29,481 bases of DNA from Mucidula mucida (lineage: Eukaryota > Basidiomycota > Agaricomycetes > Agaricales > Physalacriaceae): positions 1 to 29,481 of the forward strand of contig JADNYV010000429.1 of assembly GCA_015501055.1 (NCBI GenBank), written 5' to 3'. Of the stretch, positions 20,756-29,481 are shown in pieces; position 1 is the stretch's first letter; every line of letters starts with the position of its first letter. The translations under genes were made by a program, and so were the position numbers. The notes below the pieces were generated by a model. It was not told the DNA's origin. It did not search any database and saw only the letters and a program-made list of their open reading frames with translations.

Positions 20756-22187
20756 TTAGGTCGGGCTCATCGACCGACTGACACTTTTACTACTCATATC
20801 ATCATAATCACTCCCTTCTGCACACAGCTCAGAGTGTCCCATCTTGGCTAGCTTGGCGTCAAAGTCGCGCCGACGGTACCCAGAAACGATGCGTTCCAGA
20901 AGTTCAGAGGTAGACACTCCAGGCGTTCTCCTAGTGGGGATGAATCTGCCTTGCAACGAGTCAAGTCATGTCAGGAATTGGATATGACACGTATACCTTG
21001 GCTTTTCACGAACGAATACACGTCTTCATGACCGTCAGCGACATATGGATCCTCGTCGTGAGCGACATAGTCAATATTCCACCTGTCAAGGAATGCTTGA
21101 TCGATGATCCAAGGTGCTTCTGGTACAACTTCGTCGACCCATCTGCAGTGTCTGGCTGCTTCTAGTCTGGAAAGACTATTAGTACAAGCGAAGAGCGTCA
21201 ATAAAACGGATGCACCTTTCAGCGTGGGTCATGATACTCCGTGCTTTATGCAATTTGACGAGCTCATCTGAACAGACTCCAACGAGGAGATAGACTGAAG
21301 GGAAGGAAAGCTTCGCCTGGCGCAATTGGAGAGCATGACTAGGCTGTTTTGGCATCAAAGGCGCTACGAGAAGGCATGGACGGAACCCACCCGAATGAAA
21401 TAGATCGTATACACCTGGGAAGGATCAGTTGGGAAAACTAAATACTGGGGTCAACAGACATACCATCGGCATATACGCGGATGGGCCGGTCAGTGGGAGG
21501 TGTGTTGATTTTGTACGTGCGCCAGGTTTCGCCATCGATAGCAGTCTGGACAAACTGCTTGATGTCCTCTGGTGTCAATGCGGCTGGATTGAAGGCTTCT
21601 TTGGAGGGCGCAGGTACGGACGGTTCTTGTGGTAAGCTTGTTGGTTGAGAGATGAAGACTGGATGATTCGCCTCTGTTTTGCGGAACATGGGAGGCTCTT
21701 TGAACTCGGCACTGGGGGTATTATTCGTAGACGGAGGAAAGGCGGGTGTACTAGGAGTATTTAGAGTGGACGTGGAGGACGCGTGGTGATGATGAGAGCT
21801 CTTCGGAGACGCATTTTCGATGCCAGCAGTGGTGCTAGACTCGATATCGCCATCGTAGGTGGGCGAGTCTACGCCGTCCGAGTCCGACAGGACACTAGCA
21901 GCTAGCTGATGCCGTGCCCGGTTGACTGACGAGGAGCCCTTGTTGTACACGCTGCTGCTCAGCTTGGATGAGTGGCGTACTGGAATCGATATTGACGACG
22001 CGCCGTCGTCGGTGAGCGGGTCGTTGTCCTCCTCAGATCTGCAAATCATTTGAAAATTACGATTAGACCGATAGATAATATCATACGCATCGTAAGCGGG
22101 CGAGTCCACGGCGCGTGGATGTTTTCCAAAAGATCGCTTGCTATGAAGAGAGCGCTTGTTCGATGCGGGGACCGCAGGCGTGTCCAT
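20756..22187 (-). CDS. PCT1: choline-phosphate cytidylyltransferase (CCT), one-base gap at an exon join
   Basis: It makes CDP-choline from CTP and phosphocholine, the rate-limiting step of the Kennedy pathway. Exons: 22187-22087, 22038-21464, 21414-21391, 21338-21216, 21166-20997 and 20949-20756. A disordered Ser-rich N-terminus of about 190 aa precedes the nucleotidyltransferase domain: [18 protein letters not shown] (HxGH; the second His starts the next exon), [22 protein letters not shown] and [14 protein letters not shown]. The join at 21339-21390 lacks one base; an extra G before the donor would repair it. Intron 1 (22039-22086) is 48 nt, has no stop and can be read through. Only about 49 residues follow RTPGVSTS, too few for the long amphipathic membrane-binding domain of animal CCT. 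ATG 22187 (MDTPAVPAS) was preferred to 22316. Confidence 0.88.
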
Positions 22188-22564
22188 CGTCGTCGTCAAA
22201 TGCAGAATTGAGAAAATGTCACAGTCCGAACATATGATGTCACATCGGAGCACGTTCGACCTTCCTCCATCCCCAACCAATTGTTTATCGATTATCTCAG
22301 CAAATACCACCATCATGCGCGAGAACTACCGTCTCATTGATGCCTGCGCTTGCATGCACCGAAAACGATAGATTTGCGGATGCTCACAAGGATTCAGAAA
22401 CTTAACACTGTGGTTTTGTGTAGGCCTGGTACTCTGCAATCGGTCGTGCAATCAGCGTGCAATCGACATTCACAGTTCAACCCCATGAGATGCCCCCGTG
22501 AGGTCAACGGCACGCCGGCATCACTTGCTTCTTACCATCACGAGCAATTTGGCGGCGCGTCGCC
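22188..22564. promoter_or_regulatory. bidirectional promoter region, CCT and amidohydrolase_3
   Basis: The two genes start 378 bases apart on opposite strands, so this gap must carry both promoters. I see no TATA box or obvious operator. Repeated CACGA/TGCAATC-like words occur but are not convincing. Confidence 0.45.
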
Positions 22565-25035
22565 ATGTCGTTCTGGCTATTCTCTGCTCTTGGAGTAACA
22601 GTGGCGTTCCTTCAGAGTGTTTTTTATCCTCCTAAATACATCGTTTGTTCGCCTTCTGCTAACATCTACACTGTTGACGAAGCCAATCCTCGAGTCCAAT
22701 GCATTTCTGTTGCAGGGTCACGGATTGTGAATACCGGAGACTACTGTGCGCTTCCTAGACTTCGCGCATACACCTTGCACTCATGATACAAACAGTTGCT
22801 ATCCGTGACACAGAATACCACACTTTTGGCTTCCTTGAACCGTTCCTACCAACTTCGGTATACGATATTCTGTCTCCTCAAGTCATTACACTACCGCCTC
22901 AGTCCATCTTAGTACCGGGACTAGCAGGTACGCGTTATATCACTATGACTTTCCGGATACTTAAAGCGAGATAGACGCGCATGCGCATGTCATTGAAAAT
23001 GGATTCAAGATGCAGCTCCAGCTCGAGACAGCGCGATCCGTAGCTGGTGAACAGTATGCGGTATCTGCCCTGTTCCCCACTGACTTTTTCCAGACGTAAT
23101 CAATCTCCTCGTGTCGTATTTGCACGCGCATCCAGAAATCAAAATCGACCCCACGCGTTGGATAGAAGGCCTTGGGTGGGATCAGACAAAGTGGCCGGGA
23201 GCCCAGTTTCCTACTCAGGCTCGCGTTCTCTATCGTCCCAGAATCCTGATTTACTGACTATCATGTAGGCCGACTTTGAGGAAGAACCTGTACTTGCCGG
23301 CCGCCTTATAGCCCTACGACGTGTCGATGTCCATGCACTTTGGGTCTCAAAGCGCGTCCTCGAACTGGCTGGAGAACTTCCCAGCAATATTGAGGGCGGT
23401 GTTATCGTCCGTGATGAGAAAGGGAACCCCACTGGTTTGGTTTCTATGTCTCCTTCTGTAGCGCCTACTTACCTTAATCTAGGTGTACTTGTAGATAACG
23501 CCATGTCGCTTGTACCGCTGCCAAAATGGTCTGAGGAACAGGTCTCGATGTACTTCGAAACTACGATACAAGCGGCACTGGAGTTTGGCATAACCTCTAT
23601 ACACGACGCTGCTTCGGAGCCTGCTATCATCTCGTTCATGAAAAAGTACGTTCCTCCTCTAAAGTATCGTACAGGCCATTTATACTTCACAGACAAGCAG
23701 ACAAAGGAAGCCTTCCTGTTAGATACTCCCCCAATCATTGATAAAGAGTTGGGTTCATCTTGAACAGATACGCCTCTACTTGATGGGGAACATTGCATCC
23801 GATGATTATTGGGGAGGCGAGATACCTCGTCTGATAAATTACGGTAGACATGGTCGCCTAAACGTTCGAAGTGTAAAACTCTTTACTGATGGTAAGCGGC
23901 GAAGCAAGGCAAACACAACGCTGGATTCTAACGTGTTCAAGGCGCACTGGGTTCATGGGGAGCGGCACTCCTGGAGCCTTACTCGGACAGGCCAGACACC
24001 ACCGGTCTCATGCGAAGTTCTAAAGAAGTGTTGGCAAAGCTTATCCAACAATTTTGGAAAGACAATTGGCAAGTTGTACGAAGCTGATCACACTCACAAA
24101 ACAGTGGTACTCAACACAGACAGAACATCCACTGCATTGGCGACCGGGCCAACAATGTCGCGTTAGACATATTCGAGGACATCATCGTAGGTCAGAATCT
24201 AACCGAAGTTGACGTGGCCCTGTGGAGACCCCGAATTGAGCACTCACAAATCATGACACCGGACGATATTTTACGAATTGGACGTCTAGGTGGTGAGCTT
24301 TGTAGACAATATCCAATCTTATCTAGGCACTGAAGGCAACTAGTCATTGCAAGCGTTCAGCCCACGCACGCGTACGTAGTTGCCACATATAATTCGGCCG
24401 ACACTGATGGTGTCCAGGACAAGCGATATGTGGTACGCGGAGACTAGGCTTGTAAGTCCCGGAACAAAGATTGTGAATTGCCTTGACATGGACTAACATG
24501 TGGTATCAGGGTCCGGATAGGATGAAGGGCGCCTACGCGTACCAGTCGTTACTTCAGTGAGCCGTTCGCTGTCGTCAATATGGATAGATCTTCGTCTCAT
24601 CTCGTTTTTCAAGAGTATCGCCCAACAAGGTACTCCCTCTGGGCTCAGACTTTCCTGTCGAGGGTGTCAATCCGTTGGTCGGATTCTACGCCGCCGTGTC
24701 TCGCCTCTCTGTAGATGGCACGTCACCTCATGGTCCGGAAGGATGGTAGATTACTCAGCCTCTTCATCCGTTGGCAATAATTTGACTCTATGAAACGACC
24801 TAGGTTCGTCAATGAAAGGTTGACTCGCGCTCAGGCACTGAAGGGAATGACATTGGACCCCGCTTACGCATCGTTCGCAGACCACGACCTTGGATCGCTG
24901 ACTCCAGGCAAAAAGGCGGACTTCGTTGTGTTGGATCGGGATATTATGACTCTGCCTGTTCAGGAGATACTTCAAACCAAGGTTTGCGCCACGGTTATAG
25001 ATGGACGTGTGGCGTACGGTACATTGCGACAATGA
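22565..25035 (+). CDS. amidohydrolase_3 (YtcJ/LAF3-type) with N-terminal membrane anchor, 15 exons
   Basis: Fifteen exons that all join in phase: 22565-22745, 22796-22927, 22975-23046, 23094-23224, 23269-23434, 23483-23645, 23693-23717, 23768-23891, 23942-24072, 24124-24292, 24344-24371, 24418-24451, 24510-24556, 24614-24745, 24804-25035. The product is 588 aa. Residues 1-25 (MSFWLFSALGVTVAFLQSVF) form a signal anchor. Metal-binding marks are LADAHAH, SVKLFTDGALGSWGAAL, HCIGDRANNVALD, IEHSQIM and LGSDFPVEG; the end has GSLTPGKKADFVVLDRDIM, typical of the family's small beta-domain. Relatives include fungal and plant LAF3-like proteins and bacterial YtcJ; the substrate is unknown. Exons of 25, 28 and 34 nt are unusually small. 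The fourth donor (GTTCTC) is weak. Confidence 0.88.
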
Positions 25036-25373
25036 ATGCAGCTTTTGAAGCTTGACGCGTGCCTGCAACATCGCTTGAACATCCACTCCGCGCCCCAACA
25101 CGCCCCAGACCAACCCCAGACTCCGGATATATCGTTCGGATACTTATCTGGATTTGGACGGAAATCAAATCTAACGCTGAGCCGGCCCGTGTCTCCGGCG
25201 CTCTCTTTCATTTGAACCAGTTCAACCAACTGTGGTCAGGCAGGAAAATTCGGCGTTGTTTTGGCGTGTAGTGCGAACCGGGGTCCCCCAAAGTGAGGCG
25301 CACCGGGCTCCGCCAAGGTCTACATGCTCTACATAATGAAATCACTGCATCGCTCCCACTTCCAACTGCAACC
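25036..25373. other. upstream region of the GH31 gene
   Basis: About 340 bases between two plus-strand genes. It contains the 3' region of the amidohydrolase and the promoter of the glycosidase. I see no clear TATA box, and no coding frame is supported. Confidence 0.4.
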
Positions 25374-27950
25374 ATGGTCAAGTTTTCCAAGGGTATGTGG
25401 TGGCCGGCGCCCAATCATACTATCAGCTGGGCCACGGAGGTGGCCAAGGCTGAGGCGTTTCCTGAGAGTGTGCGGTATCTTGCTGTGAGTGCATAGATCT
25501 CGCTGATCTTGAGCCGGTTTCTAATGAGTTTTGTAGACTACAAAACGCATAAACCACCGCGGTGATACGTTGAATACGCCGACAATCTCGCTGGAATGCT
25601 CTTCGCCGATGCCAGACGTAATTTTCCTGAAATCGAATCACTGGAAGGCTCAGACCGCGACCAACAACGGGCCGGACTTTGAGTTGTTCCCTGACGTTGA
25701 TCCCAAAACCCTGGTGCGCCTTCCTCGACTTTGACCCCCTCGCTTCCCTCACATTGAGCATAGACGACCGATCGGCAAGATGGATTGACGACCTCAAAGA
25801 AGGATGGCAGTCTCGTTTTATCGACCAACTCGATTTCAGCTACATTCGACACGCGCCCGGGGGAGTTTAATGTCGATATCGTGTCGCACAATGCAAAGAG
25901 TCCGATGAACAAATCAGCGCTCCTGATCAGCTCTTGACGAAGCTGGGCTGGCGGTCCGTCGGCTATGTCAAAGTCGCGACGGCGATGGATCATCCGAATC
26001 TGAACCTGTACGACCCGGATAAGGGTGAGCGATGGTCGACGATGCAGTTCCAGCTTTCTGTGGGGGAGAAGATTTATGGATTGGGCGAGCGGTTTGGTAA
26101 CTTCATTAAGAACGGACAGGTATGTCGAGTTTCTTTGAAAGTTATTGGACCTTACTTGGTAGACTGTCGACATGTGGAACGAAGACGGAGGAACGTCTTC
26201 AGAGTTGACTTACAAGAACGTGCCGTTCTTCATGAGTTCGCGTGGCTATGGTATCTTCGTCAACTGTCCTGGACACGTCAGCTTCGAAATCCAGAGTGAA
26301 CGTGAGCTGATCATCACTGCTTGAAATGAAGCTTATTGCTCTATCATAGGCACGACTCGCATTAACATTTCTGTTCCTTATGAAACGCTTCCCGTCTTCA
26401 TCGTACACGGACCGACACCCGCAGCTATCCTACAGCGGTACACGACCATCACCGGACGACCCGCCCTTCCACCTCCATGGACCTTCAATCTATGGCTTTC
26501 CACTTCGTTCACCACCGACTATGATGAGACTACGGTCAACGAGTTCTTGAAGGGAATGGAGGACCGCGATATCTCCGTCGGCGTATTTCACTTTGATTGC
26601 TTCTGGATGAAAGGATTCCATTGGTGTGATTTTGAGTTCGACACTGATTATTTCCCCGATGCCAGGGGACAGCTTACGCGTCTGAAGGAGAGAGGATATA
26701 AGGTAGTTTTATTGCCTTTGCACAACTTGCGTTGACGTGTGGTGTGTCTAGGTCTGTGTTTGGATAAACCCGTATATTGCCCAGGAGAGCAAGATCTTTG
26801 ATGAGGGTGTCGAGGGTGGGTATTTCATCAAGCGGCCAGACGGGAGTGTGTGGCAATGGGATTATTGGGTCGGCGATTACTCTCTCTCCTGAATTAAACG
26901 ACTACTTATGGTTCGCAGCAAGCTGGAATGGCTTTCATCGATTTCACCAACCCGAAAGCATGCGCGTGGTATCAGTCAAGGTTGAAGGCGTTGATTGACC
27001 TCGGTGTCGACTGTTTCAAGGTAATCTTGGAGATCATGGCTCAAGTTGATGTTGACCTGATTTTCAAGACCGATTTTGGAGAACGCATCCCTACAGGAAA
27101 CGCTGTCTATTTCGACGGTTCGAATCCAGACAAGATGCACAACTACTATGCGTTTTTGTATAACAAAGTCACGTTCGAGATCATTGAGGAGTGCAAGGGC
27201 AAGAACGAGGCCATCGTGTTTGCCCGTTCGACGACTGCTGGTGGACAGAGATTCCCTGTTCACTGGGGAGGAGATCCTATGTCGACGTATGAAGCTATGG
27301 CTGAATCGCTGCGCGGTGGTCTGACTTTGGGGCTTTGTGGATTCGGTTATTGGGCGCATGATATTGGCAAGTCATTGTGTACCCTTGTATTCGTCGATTT
27401 ACCTTTGCAACAGGTGGGTTTGAAGGCAAACCCGACGCTGCATTATACATGCGATGGTTCGCTTTTGGTGCGCTGTCAAGTCATTCTCGTCTACACGGCA
27501 GCGGAAGCTTCCGAGTACGCTTTCGTTTCGTTTACTTTCTTCAGACGCTCACTATCTGGCCTCGTCGACGGGAAAGTCAGCACTGGTCCAGGCTATATTA
27601 CCGAGACACACGACTTCATGAGTCTACCGCTTCTCCTTCGTCCTGGGACTGCTGTTGCTCTTGGAAAGTACGACGGTGTGCAAGGACGGAAGCTTGCGCA
27701 GTACGACTACAGCGATGTCGCCTCAGTGATCGTCAATCCTGGAGAGGGAGATATGGAGGTCGATGTTGAGCTGCCGGATAGCGAGAAGCCAGGAGAGATT
27801 GCTGCAGTTCTAAAGGTTAAGGGATCCGAGGGGAAGATATCTGTGAGTGTCGTGAAGGGCTTGATTCGGGGGGAGTGGAAGCTTAAGACTGTTGGGGATG
27901 AAGTGAAGGAAGTCACTGTTAGTGGAGCCGAAGCTAGCATCGTACTGTAG
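25374..27950 (+). CDS. GH31 alpha-xylosidase-like glycosidase with internal deletion
   Basis: Exons: 25374-25484, 25537-25713, 25764-25880, 25931-26119, 26163-26301, 26350-26702, 26752-26868, 26919-27020, 27069-27366 and 27414 onward; the third intron is the least certain. The start context is ACCATGG. Family marks: [34 protein letters not shown], the nucleophile [38 protein letters not shown] (acid/base Asp) and YWAHDIGG. The closest known type is E. coli YicI alpha-xylosidase, acting on xyloglucan-type oligosaccharides. No signal peptide is seen, so it is probably intracellular. After SGSFR (about 27510) the expected 90-100 residues (the Tyr/Leu-rich and LLVAPV-type strands) are missing and the text resumes near 27550 with [20 protein letters not shown] in another frame. 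Gene function is therefore doubtful. The ninth intron is GC-AG. Confidence 0.85.
27367..27413 (+). other. GC-AG intron in the GH31 gene
   Basis: Donor GCAAGT and acceptor CAACAG, 47 nt. It joins HDIG to GFEGKPD, the conserved GH31 order, in phase. The GT inside the donor (GTCATT) would give a stop. Confidence 0.75.
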
Positions 27951-27994
27951 AGGTTGGTAGGATGAATTAATTGAGATGATGCATTTTGTTCACT

Positions 27995-28000
27995 AATAAA
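27995..28000 (+). promoter_or_regulatory. AATAAA polyadenylation-like signal for GH31 gene
   Basis: Canonical hexamer 45 bases past the glycosidase stop codon. Confidence 0.4.
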
Positions 28001-28141
28001 CGCCATATTGCGCTTCGTAATGTGATTACTGGGATACTTGTTTTCACGTTCGAAGACACAGCAGCAAGGGACACCTGGGAGTCTAGACCTCGAGGAAGTA
28101 GCCAAGGCAGTTTCATTTATTCCTCTTCCTCGGTCACGCGG

Positions 28142-29481
28142 ATGCTTCGAGCCATTTCTGGCCGCTGTGGCCACCTCTTGACATCCAACAGCCATCTCAC
28201 CCGGCGAACAATAATGTCAACAGCATCGGTGCACGCTGAGCGCTTCCTTGCCGACCGCGCGGCGCCTCTGTGCAGCCTCGATGTCGCCAAGTCTTTCGAT
28301 CAGCTCAGGTGCGCCGTGTAGGACAACGTTGGGTCGACTTTAACGCTCGGAGCAGTCCAAAGGAGAAACTCTACACTCATTATGTGACGGAGGCGTCATG
28401 GGCGGGAGCGAGGATAATCCAGGAGCAGTGGACGCCGCAGGCATCTGGTACCGTGTCGTCAGATTTATACCACCCAAGTCGCTGACCTCCTGTTGCAGAT
28501 CTTTATGATCTTCTTATCCTCACGTTTAGCAAAGATGGAAAGCTCGCCGACCTCGACGCACTCCAGCGGACCTCACAGGTCTCGTCGGAGGACTGGGATG
28601 ATCTCTTGCAATACACCTCGCAGGTCCTGAGCAACCTCGTCAACTACAAAACGTTTGGCTTCACCAAGATTATTCCTCGCGTCGGTGCGGACAAGTTTGA
28701 GTCCGTCGTAAAGGCGTCGGGCAGCGAACAGGCTATTTCTCTTTTCAACAAGGTACGCCGTCGAAAGCTAACGCGTCGATTTCTTGATATCGTTGCCGTT
28801 GTACAGTTAAAAGATCACATCTACGCGTTATCTCCTGAATCATCCTTGTTCATTGGGAAACGCCAGGAAGGCCACGTCTCCAACTATTACATTGGCGAGA
28901 CGCCGTCAGACTCGGAAGTCGCTGCTATTCAAGACGCCGCAGAAAAGATTGGCGTCGACATCCTCAACACCCGTGTCAGGAAGAATGGTGACAAGTCGTA
29001 CACTCTTCTTGTTGCGTCCGCGGAGACTCAGCCCTCTGCCGTCCACGACTTTGCTGGTGGTAAGCTCACCGTCGAGTATGGCGACTATGCACCCGCTCTT
29101 TCAAAGGTCGTCGCCGCTCTCCAGGAAGCACAAAAGCACAGTGCCAATGAACACCAGGCGAAGATGCTTGAGTTGTACGCAAAGTCTTTCAAGACTGGTT
29201 CCATTCAAGACCACAAGGACGCTTCGACCCACTGGGTCAAGGATGTTGGACCCGTAGTCGAGTCGTACATCGGCTTCGTGGAGACCTATGTTGATCCATA
29301 CGGTGGACGCGCTGAATGGGAGGGATTTACAGCCATCGTCAATAAGGAACTTAGTGCCAAATACGAGGTCCTTGTCAACGGTGCTCCGGAGCTAATCAAA
29401 GATCTCCCTTGGGGACCTGACTTTGAGGTTGATGTGTTCCGCAAGCCTGACTTTACCGCATTGGAGGTGGTTTCATTCGCT
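28142..29481 (+). CDS. dipeptidyl peptidase III (M49), 5' part, cut by window end
   Basis: Exons: 28142 (or 28214) to 28308, 28356-28447, 28499-28752 and 28807-29481 (runs off the window); introns 47, 51 and 54 nt. DPP III is a zinc aminopeptidase that removes dipeptides from oligopeptides, mainly in the cytosol. Recognisable are FLADRAAPLCSLDVAKSF, LYTHYVTEASWAGARIIQEQ, YYIGETPSDSEVA, SFKTGSIQDHKDASTHWV and VESYIGFVETYVDPYGGRAE, the last two among the most conserved parts of the family. The zinc motif HELLGH and the EECRAE segment should lie beyond the window. Two in-frame starts exist: ATG 28214 (MSTASVHAERF), usual for the cytosolic form, and ATG 28142, which adds 24 residues rich in Arg, Ser and Leu without acids. 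Confidence 0.92.

Noticed and set aside
23219..23268. Fourth GC-AG intron starting GCTCGC in amidohydrolase_3
   Set aside because: The donor lacks the AAGT consensus and a phase-correct GT donor (GTTCTC at 23225) exists.
24557..24613. Apparent stop (CAG TGA) inside amidohydrolase_3
   Set aside because: It is a normal GTGAGC..AAG intron; splicing restores VLPLGSDFPVEG in frame.
25681..25763. Apparent frameshift and stop in the GH31 N-terminal part
   Set aside because: A 50-nt intron (25714-25763, GTGCGC to GCATAG) keeps the frame and gives family-like sequence.
18119..27950. Idea of a sugar or secondary-metabolite gene cluster (transporter, two hydrolases, glycosidase)
   Set aside because: CCT and an unrel­ated amidohydrolase lie between, there is no pathway regulator or synthase, and the neighbours are housekeeping genes.

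Overview
This window is nuclear DNA of a filamentous fungus, most likely an agaricomycete basidiomycete. The genes are split by many tiny introns, mostly 43-58 nt, with GT..AG ends and CTNA(C/T)-type branch sites, and intergenic gaps are short. The encoded families (METTL18/HPM1, DUF3429, ZNHIT2, YAE1, phosphocholine cytidylyltransferase, DPP III) are eukaryotic housekeeping families with fungal-type variants. All coordinates below come from hand splicing, and every family assignment rests on motifs I recognise, not on a database search.

Layout. Positions 2-142 hold the 3' end of an unidentified plus-strand gene. Positions 591-856 hold an unidentified coding fragment. 968-2163 is a plus-strand histidine methyltransferase (HPM1/METTL18) broken by small frame shifts. 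2164-3400 is non-coding as far as I can see and contains a 15-bp perfect inverted repeat inside a longer imperfect palindrome. A run of minus-strand genes follows: an APH-fold phosphotransferase (3401-4370), a mitochondrial DUF3429/TMEM69-like membrane protein (5133-6349), a HIT zinc-finger protein of ZNHIT2 type (6774-7773), a membrane J-domain protein (8363-9598), a Fic-domain protein (9853 to about 11470) and a rhodanese plus dual-specificity phosphatase (11844-14316). YAE1 lies on plus (15661-16222). Minus-strand genes then follow: a FluG-type amidohydrolase (16471-17876), an MFS sugar transporter (18119-20140) and choline-phosphate cytidylyltransferase (20756-22187). The last three genes are on plus: an amidohydrolase_3 enzyme with 15 exons (22565-25035), a GH31 alpha-xylosidase-like gene with an apparent internal deletion (25374-27950) and dipeptidyl peptidase III, cut by the window end (28142 onward).

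The genes do not form one pathway. Most are independent housekeeping functions: translation-factor modification, CIA Fe-S assembly (YAE1), snRNP/R2TP assembly (ZNHIT2), phosphatidylcholine synthesis and signalling phosphatase. The sugar transporter and the alpha-xylosidase could both serve plant-polysaccharide use, but they are separated by two unrelated genes. I see no convincing secondary-metabolite cluster, CRISPR, rRNA, tRNA or autonomous transposon.

The points most worth a second look are three GC-AG introns with identical GCAAGT donors, a Fic enzyme whose motif has Ser in place of the first Arg, the internally shortened GH31 gene, a dual-start DPP III, a cytidylyltransferase with almost no lipid-binding tail, microexons in the amidohydrolase_3 gene, and a scatter of one-base frame breaks often at short base runs. 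Those breaks look more like sequencing error than gene death but should be tested.
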